Source: Euglena gracilis (Eukaryota; Euglenida; Euglenophyceae; Euglenales). From it: a stretch of 64,000 bases of DNA. Numbering within the stretch: position 1 is the first letter of the stretch; every line of letters begins with the position of its first letter. Positions 1 to 12,400 of this stretch are shown piece after piece. The stretch spans positions 19,082,642-19,146,641 of the forward strand of contig CP154954.1 in the NCBI GenBank assembly GCA_039621445.1, given 5' to 3'. Under the pieces are notes generated by a model that searched no databases, was not told where the DNA came from, and saw nothing but the letters and a program-made list of their open reading frames with translations. Position numbers and translations under genes: made by a program.

Positions 1-973
1 CAGAGAAAGGGCTGGAAAGTGCCAAAGTGGGAACAACTCTTGAAAAATGATTCCAACCCCCTTTTACCCCCTTATCATGTCATGTTAGAGTATGTGAAAC
101 GTACATCCTTTTTGCCCCTGGGGGACCATTACTCTGGAGTTTGGATGGGAAAAAACCCCTCACCTCCAATACCATTAATTCTTTGGCAAAAGATCTCATG
201 GAAAAATTTGGATTCCCCGTGTCTCACTGGACTGCTCATTCTACAAGGGGTGCTGGAGTGCTGATGTACAAAACCTTGGGGTTTTCAAGTGAAGAAGTGT
301 GTGAACTTGGCCAATGGAAAAATTCACAAGTCTTTTCAGCACACTAACCCCCCCCCCCAAAATAAGACCCGGGTCTTATTTTTGGGTCCGTTGCTGGAAA
401 CCTCCAGGGGGGGGGTCTTATTTTTGGGGGGGTCTTATTTTTCGTTTTTTTCTTGACCGACCCGGGCCCGAAAAAAACATCATTTTTGAGGTTCCCAAAA
501 ACACTTGAAATTTTCCTTCGGCGCTTCGCGCCATGTGTACATTTGTGTAAGTTGACATTCGGCATGTTTTTTTTGCACTTCAGGAATCTGAAATTTTTTG
601 AAATTTCATCATTTTTGTGTGTGAAATTTGGGTTTTTGGCAATTTCTCAGGGAAAATTTTCACCGTCCCCGGCGCTTCGCGCCGTCAGGGGGGGTCTTAT
701 TTATGGGGGGGGTCTTATTTTTGGATTTTTGCTCGATCGGCCCAGAGGGGGTCTTATTTTTTTTGGGGGGGTCTTATTTTTTGGGGGGGTCTTATTTTTT
801 TGGGGGTTTATTTAAGATTGGGTGCAGTGGAAAAGGCGGAAAAATATTCATTAAGGCAAGGGGCGCGCACAACACCTCACCCCCAGAGTGTGCGCAGCCC
901 GAATGGTCTGGCACTCCCAGTGAGGATGACCTGGGGGGAACGGATCATGAGGGCGAAGCACAAGAGGGGGTGA
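1..973 (+). pseudogene. Tyrosine recombinase (DIRS/Ngaro/Crypton-like), 3' part, decayed
   Basis: The C-terminal half of a tyrosine recombinase, the integrase of a mobile element. In the frame that starts with codon 84-86, LDGKKPLTSNTI (141-176) is followed by AHSTRGAGV (HxxR motif, catalytic His/Arg), ELGQWKN (the GxW/H motif) and SAH, then the split catalytic Tyr, then LRLGAVEKA from 812. The protein matches the pattern AHSTR...GxW...HY of YR retrotransposon or Crypton integrases. Upstream residues (EYVKRTSF, about 88-111) are in a different frame, so a one-base frameshift lies at about 110-125. The Tyr codon is interrupted at 346/347 by a 462-bp repeat (next entry); removing it with one TA copy restores TAT. 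The frame ends at the stop at 971-973. A frameshift plus an insertion indicates a dead copy. The 5' part lies outside the window. Confidence 0.72.
347..808 (+). mobile_element. TA-flanked inverted-repeat element, family A, copy 1
   Basis: A 462-bp element flanked by TA at 345-346 and 809-810. The ends are inverted repeats: ACCCCC(n)AAAATAAGACCC at the left and GGGTCTTATTTTTTTGGGGGTT at the right. Several internal copies of GGGGTCTTATTTTTGGGG and two GC hairpins (GGCGCTTCGCGCC at about 519 and 672) are present. It has no coding capacity. A second, reverse-oriented full copy lies at 15282-15719 and a diverged relative at 62683-63081. The TA duplication and lack of genes fit a Tc1/mariner-type MITE; being spliced as an intron cannot be excluded. 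Confidence 0.8.
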
Positions 974-1570
974 TCCCACCCATCCCAACCCCAAAAAACG
1001 CCCACCCCCCGTCCCCCCCCACTGGGGGGGAAGCGAGCCCGCAAGCCAGAGAAAGGGCCCCTCCGGTTCACCTTCACCAGGACGTTGTCGGAGACATCAG
1101 GAACGCCAACTCCGGCAACAAAAAGCAGTAAGAAAGTCCTCGCCAAAAAACAATCACACAGCAAGCCGGCAAAAGAAGCAGGACCTCACCCCCCTTTTTT
1201 GCTTCGCCCTCATGTTCCGGTACTCCCAGGTCATCCTCCCTGGGAGTGCCCGCAATATGGCTTCGCAAGGGAAAAGTGCGGAGCCCGAGGTCCCTGGTTC
1301 TGTTCTCCTAGTTCGCACCTCGCCGTCCGAGAAAGCCTTGCGCTTTTAAGACGGGGCGTGAAATGGGCGCGAAATCACTCTCACCCCAAAGGCTGATGGA
1401 AATTGACGATGGGCAAATATCCACCGTGGAAGTTGAAAGCACAATGCCTCAAACGTGTCAGCGACCAACAATCCAACAGCCAGCATTTTGACACTAAGAA
1501 ACACAACAATAATGCTTGACTCCCGTGCATTAAATGAACTTTGGCCGATAGAATAATAATGTGGCTGTCA
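974..1570. other. Intergenic stretch with an inverted repeat
   Basis: There is no supported gene here. A segment at about 905-965 (GAGGATGACCTGGG, then ATGAGGGCGAAGCACAAG) recurs inverted at about 1193-1250 (TTTGCTTCGCCCTCATG, then CCCAGGTCATCCTCC), an imperfect inverted repeat with a loop of about 230 bp. The 3' end of the metalloprotease gene lies just to the right. Confidence 0.6.
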
Positions 1571-1819
1571 CTAAAGCTGGAGGAAGAGGAGGAGGAGGAG
1601 GACGCTCGCGGCCAAAACCCAGACGGAAGCGGTGCGGGTGACGGCATGGGACTCGAACACAGCGAACTCGCCAGTGTGGTACAGCCCGAACGTGACCGTG
1701 CGGGCCTCCTCGTCCACCCCCACAAGGGAGGAGGCGTTGGAGGAGGACGCGCGCGCCGCCGCGGTGGGCTCTAGCCATTGCCCTCCGTCCCACCACAGCA
1801 CCATCAACTTCTGGAGGTT
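1571..1819 (-). CDS. M43 protease last exon, with hydrophobic C-terminus
   Basis: 83 codons including the TAG stop, starting after CTG plus five bases in phase 0: [22 protein letters not shown] (potential glycosylation), [17 protein letters not shown], then [18 protein letters not shown] and stop. The strand pattern 'W..g.W....vd.....v.f...H.g.FAvf' is common at the end of extracellular beta domains. The hydrophobic end lacks a cytoplasmic tail, as in GPI-attachment signals; a tail-anchored membrane segment is the alternative. Confidence 0.82.
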   Translation of the reverse strand, partial: NLQKLMVLWWDGGQWLEPTAAARASSSNASSLVGVDEEARTVTFGLYHTGEFAVFESHAVTRTASVWVLAASVLLLLLFLQL

Positions 1820-2076
1820 GAGAGCAGGATGCTGCTTCCATTATTGCGATTCACGAGGGCAAGTCATGGGGTGAGAAGGGCAAACCATAGCCAGCCACTC
1901 GGTTCCCAAAGAAGAAAATAATAAACACCAACCCAGATATCACACGCCAATACTGGCAATGTTGTCAAAAATGCGGTGTACGATCCAGCGCCTGCACCCT
2001 CACAAACCTACCCTAATGTCTATTCCCCACCACCAACCATCCACAGACGAGATAAAATACAACTGTGTAATAAACC

Positions 2077-2145
<69 letters not shown>

Positions 2146-2928
2146 TGCACACATCCATCCATCCATCCATCCATCCATCCATCCATCCATCCATCCATCC
2201 ATCCATCCATCCATCCATCCATCCATCCATCCATCCATACATTCATACATACATACATACATGCATACATGCATACATACATACATGCATACATACATAC
2301 ATACATACATACATACATCCATACATACATACATGCATACATACATACATGCATACATGCATACATACATACATACATACATACATGCATACATACATGC
2401 ATACATACATACCATGCCCCCCCCTTTACTGTTCCCCCCACTTACTGCTCCCATTGGGGGGACGGGAACAGTACAGTGTCATAGCACTTTTTTGTAAAGG
2501 GTTCTTGGAACACAAGGTAAAAAGGGGAATTTTTTGGTCGGTTTTAGGTGCTTTCCATCCCACCAAAATCCAACCTAATGCCAAAATGGATGTTGTGGAG
2601 GTGCAATTTTCAAGCAAACCAAAAAAGCCTCATTTTGGCATTTTAGGTCGCCTTTTGGGTCTAACTTGGTTGGTTGGTTCATGGCCCAGGGAACAGTAAG
2701 GGGGGGGGAGCTTGTCCCCCCCCCTTACTGTCCCCCCCCCTTACTGTTCCCATGGACCCAAAAGGGGGCCACGGGACGGGAACAGTAAGGGGGGGGACAT
2801 GGTACATGCACACATGCATACATATATGCATACATACATACCCACAGACAGACAGACAGACAGACAGACACACATACATATTTGCAAAGAAACATACACT
2901 ACATACACGTATGCATAGACACACACAC

Positions 2929-3013
<85 letters not shown>

Positions 3014-3699
3014 TACACGTACACGTACACGTACACGTGCACATATACATATTTATACATATACAAAACCAAAATTACAAAATTCACATAATTATATTAT
3101 ACTGAAAATTGTTATTCTAATTACAACCATTACAAATAATTGACATACAATAATCATAAATTTGGAAAAAACAGACGTTGAAATCGTGCAAGAAGAATGC
3201 TTTGCAATTACAACGACAAACGACAAAGATCTTTGAAAAATATTAAATACAAAAAAAATGTAAATGCACCTTTTACTCCCCGTGGGGGGTATTAAAATAG
3301 ACAAGAAGCCTTAATGCAACTAAGGGGGGTATTTAAATGGACCCTTGGTGTGGCACGGCACCTGGGGTTGGTGAAAGCGTAGGGTCAGGGTCAAGAGTGG
3401 CCGGCCTTTGCGGTTCAGGCGGTTCAGCCGCATGCGCAAATCCCCTCCCCGGCATGATTCCCAAAGGCGAAAAAACAGGCAGGGGAAAAGAAAGATAAAA
3501 GTTGCTGAACGGTCGGCCCCACAAGGGTTTGGGACCTCTCTTTGCCTCTGGAGTGACTCTGAAAAAGAAGGTGGTGGGATTTGCAGTGCAGGCGAGCGAA
3601 ATCCGACCGGCCGGTCGTACGCCTTCACTAACCCCAGGGTGCCGTGCCAAACCAAGGGTCCACTTCAATACCCCCCCAGGGATACACTGGCCACATATG

Positions 3700-3792
<93 letters not shown>

Positions 3793-6387
3793 GTACATAT
3801 ACATATACATAAACATATACATATACATGTACATATTCATATATACATATGCATTTACGTATATATACATATACATATGTATATGCACATGCATATACAT
3901 CAATGCATGCATATGCAAATATGCATGTATATATCAAACATGCAATATCCACATGTTTTATGTTACTACAACCATCACAACCAATTGACATAAATTTATC
4001 ATTAATTGGGCAAAAATAGACGTTTGTAATCGTGCAAGAAGAATATCTTGCAATTACAACGACAAACGACAAAGGTCTTTGAAAAATTTTAAACAGAAAA
4101 AAAAATGCCTGAAGAAACCGTGGAGGCTTACAAGCAGATGCCCAATCCCACAACTCTCGAATATGAAACGTCACTTGCAGCGGCCACCGTGCACCCAACG
4201 TACCGTTCACAATTGATCCATCACTGGTGTTCGTTGCGCGCGCTGCAAAAGCCAAACCACTCCTGCGAGAAAGAAAGAACGGGGAAAAAAACGTCAAGCA
4301 AGCAGAAAAATGGAAGATAAACGAGGCTTATTTCTTAAAATCAGTTGTTAAGAAACACCCAAGGCTTATCTTGGCATCCTTTGCGGATTCTGGGACAAAC
4401 TATCCAGAATTGAACGAACATAAGCCATAGACCATAGAAATATTGCTAAATTTGAGTGCCACCCCCCCCCCCCCGATATGGGAGTGTCATTATCTTCAAA
4501 GGGAGAATGGTACCCCAAGAACGGCAAAAATAAAGCATTTTTTTTGGCAATGTTCTGGAGTCCCTGCCCCTCAAATTATAGCCAAAGAGTCCACGTTCGG
4601 ACTTTGCAAACAATTTTCTGGCGCTTTTGAACTCACAAATGTCGTGCAATTTAGAAAACAAATTTCAAAGCGATTCTGAAAATGCACAAACAAGATTTGA
4701 AATTTGCAGGTTTACCCCCCACGCTCACATCAAAGCGGGGTCAATCTTCAACAATTCTCAGTCAATTTTCAGCAATATGGGCCATAGACCCTCGACCCCT
4801 CGAGGGGGGCTCCAAAGCAAGCGAAGACCAATAGCCGAGGCAAAGCCAAAATTGAGTAACCGTTGTCCACCACCACCACCACCACCACCACCACCACCAC
4901 CACCACCACCACCACCACCACCACCACCACCACCACCACCACCACCACCACCACCACCACCACCACCACCACCACCACCACCACCACCACCACCACCACC
5001 ACCACCACCACCACCACCACCACCACCACCACCACCACCACCACCTGAGAGCAGCAAGGGTTTCCAATAGCCACACATATGAGCCAGCAGACCACTGCAT
5101 CGCTCGGGGCCAGGCCACGTTGGGGTTCGCTAAGCCGCCGCCCAAGGAGCTTCGTTCGCACACCCCGCTGGACCGGACTCTCCATCACTGCTGGTCCTTC
5201 AATAGAGGATTCCTATGGGATGGAAAAAAGCATTGCTTGGTGTGGCCTTTTCCTGGTCGACCTGGGTCAAACCATCCCCAGAAAGGGTCCAACACAGCGC
5301 CGGAAAAAGCCATCGTCGCGCACACGTACCACATTTGACACCAATTTGCCAATTTCTTTCTTTTTTTTCCTGGAGGGGGCCTCACTTGCCCGGGCTGGGC
5401 TGTCCGGCCAGGGGAGCGGTGGGGCTGCAGGGTGAGCCGCACGTCGGCCCCCGCCAGCACGCCATCGCCGGGGACAAGTACCGAGGTGAAGAACGCCGCG
5501 AGCCCGTCCCCGGCCACCGACGCGGTGCAGTTGGGGCCGGAGGTCCAGGGCTGGCACCACTCTGTGGGGCGGGCTGGGGAGGCACACCCGTGCTCATGTT
5601 TCCACACACACACACATTCACACACACACACACACATGCAGGCACACACACATAAATACACAGACACGCACGCACGCACGCACACACGCACGCGCACACA
5701 GACCACAACACATTCACACAGACAGATGCACACAGGCATGCTGTTTCTGTGTGGACAAATTTTGCAATTTGCCATATATGCAAACACAATGATCGATGTG
5801 TATGTGTATTAACACAAACATAAACACCTCCAAACCATGCACCCGAGGGGGAGAATACTTGGGCGTCCGAAATCGGGGGTCAAAGGAGGGTACACTGTTT
5901 CGGCAATATTTTTTAAATTAACCCCCCCAATGCACATATTTACATAATTTCTGGATATTTTCACGTTTTGGAACGTTTTGGTTCTATTTTTTTTGTTTTT
6001 ACGTCCATACATGCCTCAATTTTGTTGGACCAATGATTTCATCCTGCCAGTGCTCTTCGTTGCCAGATTTGCACCACAGATGTTTGGCAGGGGGGAGGCT
6101 ATATTGAAATCCCCAAACAGGACATATCATTATTTGGGGGTTATATTTTTGTGCATTCTGTGTTTTTTGAACACGTGTGCAAAAACTTATCACACCACAT
6201 GCATACAATTTGTTGCCTCCTTGCAAAAATTAAAATAGGTTTGATTTGAATTTGGATTTTCAAAGATGCGAACTTATATTGAACGAATTCATACGATACA
6301 AACATGTGAGTGCCTGGATGTGTGTATGGGCGAGTACGTGCATGTGCGCGCGCGCGTGCGTGCGTGCGTGCATGCGTGCGTGCGTGC

Positions 6388-6475
<88 letters not shown>

Positions 6476-9400
6476 GCATACAGACAGGTGGGCCAAAAAC
6501 ACCCTTCTCCCTTCGTAAATCCATGGTTTGTGCCATATGACCGAAAGATCGTCTTGAGGGGTTTTTAATTGGAGGTCTCGTCCACAATTGGTGGTTGAGG
6601 GGGAAAGCGTTTGGATGCAATGTGAGTGTCAAAAATACTTTGGTGGATGGCGCATGGATGCTTTGATGGTCAATTAACTGATTCTTTCTTTAACAGAGGA
6701 CCCTCACAACCCTTCCTCAGCAAAGACACAAAAAGTGAAAGAACAAGATGTTGAGCCTTCCCCCTGCAAAACTTTGCCCTTTGGCTGAAGGGATGGCAAA
6801 GCGCCGTCGATGGCTCCATGACCGTGAGAATCCCGCCGATGTTAGAAATAAAAATTTTCCCAAACGTGATTCACTTGAGGAAATTCGGAATTTCCCCCAT
6901 TCTCGGAACAAATCGGTCCTGGGATGCGATTATTTTCAATGAGGGACGCCCTGGTAGGGCTGGGCAGGTCTGTCATTTAGGATCCTTGGTGGAAAAATTC
7001 GGGGTTGCCATTTGGGGGAGGGTGCGAGGGGCTTTTAATTGGGTGTTTATGGCTCCTCTTTGACTTGCTGCATCGCTGAATTGCTGGCAGGTGTCGTTTC
7101 GATTCGCAGTGGATGAGGACATCATCTGCTGTGGAGATGCACACCGCAATGTTTCCCGGTGTAGTTGGGGGCACAATAGCAACCTCCCGTGACAGAGCAC
7201 TGGCCGTGGACGGCACAGCCACACAACCCTCCATCCCCTGATTGGAAGAAAGTGGAAACGAAAGACGGTGGGTTGGGGGGTGACCGTGTTGCATAAACCC
7301 GTGTAGTCTACAATGGGACTTTGAATTGACTCTGTGTGGTTGACTGGTGCAACCAGTTCGGATCCAAAGACCTGGCAAATCGCTTGCAGGAAGCCGGGAG
7401 GAAAAGTGCTTATGGAATGAGCTGAACATGTGGACCTGAAACAGGCAGATATGCCGACTGGGGTGTGTTTTTCTCCGAAAACATTATAAAAAATCTGGGC
7501 ATTTCCTTTTCATTGCATCAATTTGAATGGGAGAGAGCTGAACCTATTCCCAGCAACTTCAATCAACACCTGGGAAAGTAATCAATCCCCTGGCCCAGTG
7601 GGAAAAAAAAATTGCTTGGACCTGAAAATGCCTCCTGTTTCAGAAATACACGCATGATCGAAGATATACTGACCCAGGACTTTTGGCTTTAATCATTTCA
7701 TGCTTCACACACGCGCCAAACAGAGACAGATGAAATCCTAAGGGAATAGAGCCAATAACTTATCTCGCAGCTGCGTGCCCGAAAGACGCTGAAAACGCTG
7801 CCTTGCCAATCTTTATGCGGTTTGAGAAAAAAATGTTCCCAAATTGCAAACATCGGCACAATAAAAAGAAAACGGGTCCTGTCAGAAGCCGAGCAACGAT
7901 GCAACATCATTACTTCACAATACACATTGAAAACAAAACAAGTTGAGAAACACTGCAACACACACACACACACACAAATACATGAGAAAAGCTGTCGATA
8001 AGCTGTGCCTGGGTGTGTACTTTCAGAAATCGACAAGCACAGCAAATATTCCTTGAAAATGGTTCTAAAATATAGCAAGACAAAAGATACAGCGGAGGGG
8101 GCCAAAAAATCTGTTATCGATCAATCATCCTATTTTTCATGCCAATGATCATGTCGTATGTTGAAAAAATAATCATCATACTGCAACCACGCCATACATT
8201 TATATTCATGTTGCATCATACAACAAAAATTGTGTCAGATAAAAAATAAATTGGACATCATCACATCAAAGACAACAAACACAACAAAACTCAATACAAT
8301 CACGTAACCAACAACATCATTTGAATACTGATGAGAGAAATGCCATGGGGATTGAAACAGCAAATACCTGGGTTAAAACTGCACGTCCGGGAGGCTTCAG
8401 AGCAAATGCAATACCCAAATGTACAATTACCAGCCACGAGTCCTGTGGAAAATGACAAGGCACTCAAACTCTGTTTGAACAATCAGCATTGCACTTAATC
8501 GACGTATATATATGTATATATATGTATATATATTATGTGTATATATATTTCTATATATATACACACATATACACTGTGGGTTGAACTACCCTTAAACCTG
8601 GAGAGGCTATAAGACACCCGGGTGACTGGTGCCCCAGAAATCCCTCCCCCTGGCTGGTGCACCTGTACAGCCCTGTGTGGCAATCTATTGTGGGGACGCT
8701 CATTGTACCCTACAAACCACCGACGAGTTGTGGTCTCCGCTGCCGATGCCTACAGGCCAGGCACCGCGCCACCTTGCGTCACCAGCGGCGCGCGGTATCG
8801 CTGCATCACCTGCTGCATGCGCTCGTTCTGCCCTGGCGTGGACAGGACTGTTTCCAGGTTGACCTCCCCCCACTGGAGGGTGGAGGGTTGTCGGACCCCC
8901 TTGCCACCCACCACCCATAGAGTTTCCGGGCAGACATTATTATAAAATTATAAACAATGGCTATTTTCAAGTATTTACTTTTATTTATATATTTTTTTAA
9001 AACCTCAAAATGGCTAAAATTTGAATTTCCGACGAAATGCCTTTAAACGCCTCAAAAATACCTTAAAATACCTGAATCATTTTTAAAAGAATGCCCTAAA
9101 ACCAATGCCTGTTTCTGGGGTTCCCGGTAGCCCTGGGCGTGAACTCGGACATGCAGCTGTCGTCGGTGTAGCCCATGTAGTTGTGGATGGGGTCCTCCCC
9201 CGGCCGGGCGGGGCACGTGTTGCGCCCCGCGGGGCATCCCTGCGCCGGAGAGCAGGAACGCTGGAAAGTCCGGGGCAGAACGGGAAGGCCTGGTGGGAGG
9301 GTGGTCGACCCCCCACCCCACCCAGACCCACCACAGCATTTTTCACAAATTCTTTGGGGTCGAGAATTGGTGCTCCCGGAAATGCCGGAGGAGGGGGTGG

Positions 9401-12400
9401 GGGGGTCGACCCCCCCCCCACCCCCTGGCCATTTTGCCGAAGCCTGTTCTGTCCTGGCCCCGGAGGGGCATTCGATGAAATTGCAGATGATGTGGTGCAC
9501 GACCGCTCCCACGCAGGCCGGAAATGCTTCTCAGGTGCCTGGGGTGGATGAGACAGCAAGGTGTCACTCCCCTCTCAAGCCCATATGGTCGGTCAGTACC
9601 GGCGGCCTTGACAATTTCCTGACCCCCCCCCCCCCCACAATAGAGGTTCGGGGCCAGCTACCAGCCCAGGTCCAAATGGAAGCGGACCCTGCACCGCCAA
9701 ACTCCGGTTCCTTGGAAGCACATGCTCCATTTTTGAGGGGGTTCAAAAGAAAATCAACAAGAAGTCATGCAGGTTGGGTCCAATAGAAGCGCACCCCCGC
9801 CGCCGGAGGCAGCGGCTCTCTATTAGCGCATCTGTGTATTTTTTTTTTGGGACAGGACTGCGTCAACAAATCGGCCAGCGTTGGAGACATGGTCTCAGAA
9901 GAGGCAGGCTCTCTCTCGGTCACAACACTTTCCTGGGGCGGGGGGTTGGTGGGTTTGTTCAAAACAGTGAGCACTGAATCGTTTTCAAATTTGGTTCATT
10001 CACTCACACGTTCAGCACCGGCTGCTGTTGTGCTTATTATTCCAGAATGCTTTCCATTCCGTTATTCCGTGAATTCATCAGGATATAAATAGGGGATTCT
10101 TGAAGATCCGCAGCCAGGTGGCTTAGGGGTCCAGAAGGAGGGGGGGGGGTCTGCTACCAGGATAGATCCAGTTGATCCTGAAAAATGGCAAAAGACCAAA
10201 TCCCGGTGGGTTGGATTTTATCGGCTGGAATTCCGAGGTGAAGTCCCTGAAAACCTGGAAAGACGAACAACAGCGTTGAAAGAAAGCGGGGTTTCTGCAT
10301 CCAACAGGATTCAGTGATTGAGTAAAAATAAGACCCCCCAAACATTCAGCCCCCCCCCCCCCCCGATGGCCTGAAGGGCCGGGGAGGCTGTAGAAATTCT
10401 GCCAAAAAATAGATACCCACTGGAGGTTTCCGGGAAAATACCCCAAAATAAGACCCGGCTGGATGGGAATCCAAACTTGTTGATGGAGGTGGGAAGAGTT
10501 TGGGGCTTTGGCCGGCCGGGCCAAGGCACTACGTCACGTCCTGACAGGAATAAGAAGACGCCGGGGGGCACCTTAGCCGGGGTGCTCATGGCCGGGGTGT
10601 CGTCCACCATGTCGGCAGGGTCCGCCGCAGGCGGTTGTGGTCCTTCGGAAGTGGGGGTGGGGCATCCCCCAAACAGTGCAAGGGGGAACGCCTGTGGGGG
10701 CTTCGCCTTCGCATTTCTCCGTTTTTCAAAAAAGGCCCTGGCACATTCCACCCAACCACCCACCCACCCGGTGGCCATCCATCTGGTGGCCCCTGGGGGG
10801 GGGGACATATTCCGGCCGGCCCGAAACTTTATTTAGGGTTCTATTCCAGTTTATTTGGTTTATCCCAATCGATTCTGGAATTAATTTCGGACATTCCGGC
10901 ACATTTCTGCTGAAGTGGACTGCGATAAATTTCATATATATTTCATACCTAGATTTTCTTTGTTTTTTTGTAACAACAGTGGTAAGAGTTTAGGTGTCAT
11001 TCAAAAAAGATTTTTCCTAAAAATCCAAAATATGATATTTGGAGCTGGCTTGTGCTTACCGACCGGGAGGGGAAGGGGGGGGTGGGTGCTATAGGGTGCC
11101 TGCCACTAGCAGGCACACCCCCCAATGAAAATTTTCATTGAAAATGGCCTTTTCTGGGCCCCCGGCGCCTTTGGCGCTGGGGTCGGAGGGGGGGGGGTGC
11201 CTGCTAGCAAGCACCTATAGTCAAGCCCAAAAATTTCCCATTTTAGGCCATTTTTTTTTTAGGCCATTTTAGGCCATTTAAGGCCCTTTTAGGCCATTTT
11301 AAGGTATAGGTGGGGGTTCTGAAAATCATAATTTTGCGAAAACTGCATAATAACGTGTGCGAACCTTCTCTTACTCAGTAATGAGAAATGTACATCCAAA
11401 AAAGCATGCAAAATTCATGAACACTGGATCAAAACAATGGGAAGCTCAACAAATCTTAATTCATGCCCCATAGAGGAATTCTGAACAATAAGAATTTGTG
11501 GCAATGAAAAATTTTCAGGAAAAAAACGTGGACAAATATTAAAAGTTTTTATTTGTGCGACCAAAAAAGCACCCAGTTTTTTTGTATTTTGTGAAATCTA
11601 TATCATTTTGCGGGATTTCGCAAAAAGAAGTTCCTGACTTTTCTGGGGGAATAATTCATCTTCATTGTCTGCACGTGGCTTATATACATATTAAGGAATC
11701 GTGAATATACACAAATTAAGGAACCAAGTGTGAATGGAAGGAGGAGGGGAGCCAAACTCTGGGGGGGGGTTATGCATACGAAGTTGGTACCTGAAGATTG
11801 ACTCCCAAGCCTTGACCTCCCCCAAAACATAAGATCCCAACCACGCCATAAGACACCCCCAACCTTGGACGTCATTTGGGGATTTTCGGTCCAACGCCAA
11901 ATTTGATGCTGTTGCCTGGTGAGATCCAATTTGATTTTGGTATTGTTTTTTTTTTTTGCCATTTGGGCCTTTTTTGGCGATTGCAGAGATCAAAGGGCAA
12001 AGCTGTAAACAATTCCTCTTCTCCGTGTTTGGTTTCCCCCTAGGAGAAACTTAATACTAAAACTTCATTCCAAATTTGCACTGTTTCATTATCTGCGAAG
12101 CAGACATCGTTGCACACCAAAAAAAGGATGGGAGTAAGAAAAATACTGCTGTCCAAACCTTCAAAATTCAGCTACCAAAAGAAGGTTGGGGACCGTGGAT
12201 TTGGGGACTGATACTATTATTAGTTGGGATAAAAAAAAAGGGCCTTGCGGGGCTGTGCTCCTCTACCAAATCCAATGTTCGCCGTCCACATTGACAAAAG
12301 ACACCAAAAGTCAGTACCTGAATGGCTACAGTTGTGCAACGAAAATTTTCCCATTTTAGGCCATTTTAGGCCATTTTAGGCCATTTTAGGCCATTTAGCT

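Larger units (their letters stand above)
1820..5430. other. M43 intron 9: microsatellites and decayed repeats
   Basis: A nonconventional intron by the CAG/CTG rule. It holds the CAA/CATC/CATA block (2075-2412), short segments rich in CCCCTTACTGTTCCC (2415-2800), CACATA and CATATA arrays, a (CCA)n tract, and related flanks at 3115-3250 and 3960-4100 (both contain AATCGTGCAAGAAGAAT and ACAACGACAAACGACAAAG). No gene is seen. Confidence 0.6.

Noticed and set aside
2000-2454. Long open frames of poly-Gln, poly-Thr and Tyr-Ile-His repeats
   Set aside because: They are translations of CAA/CATC/CATA microsatellites, open in several frames and both strands.
3408-3655. Coding-like stretches around 3400-3650
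   Set aside because: Open in several frames on both strands, no family resemblance, and sits in duplicated intron sequence.
4758-5188. Poly-Pro, poly-Gly, poly-Trp and poly-Val frames
   Set aside because: They come only from the (CCA)n tract in an intron.
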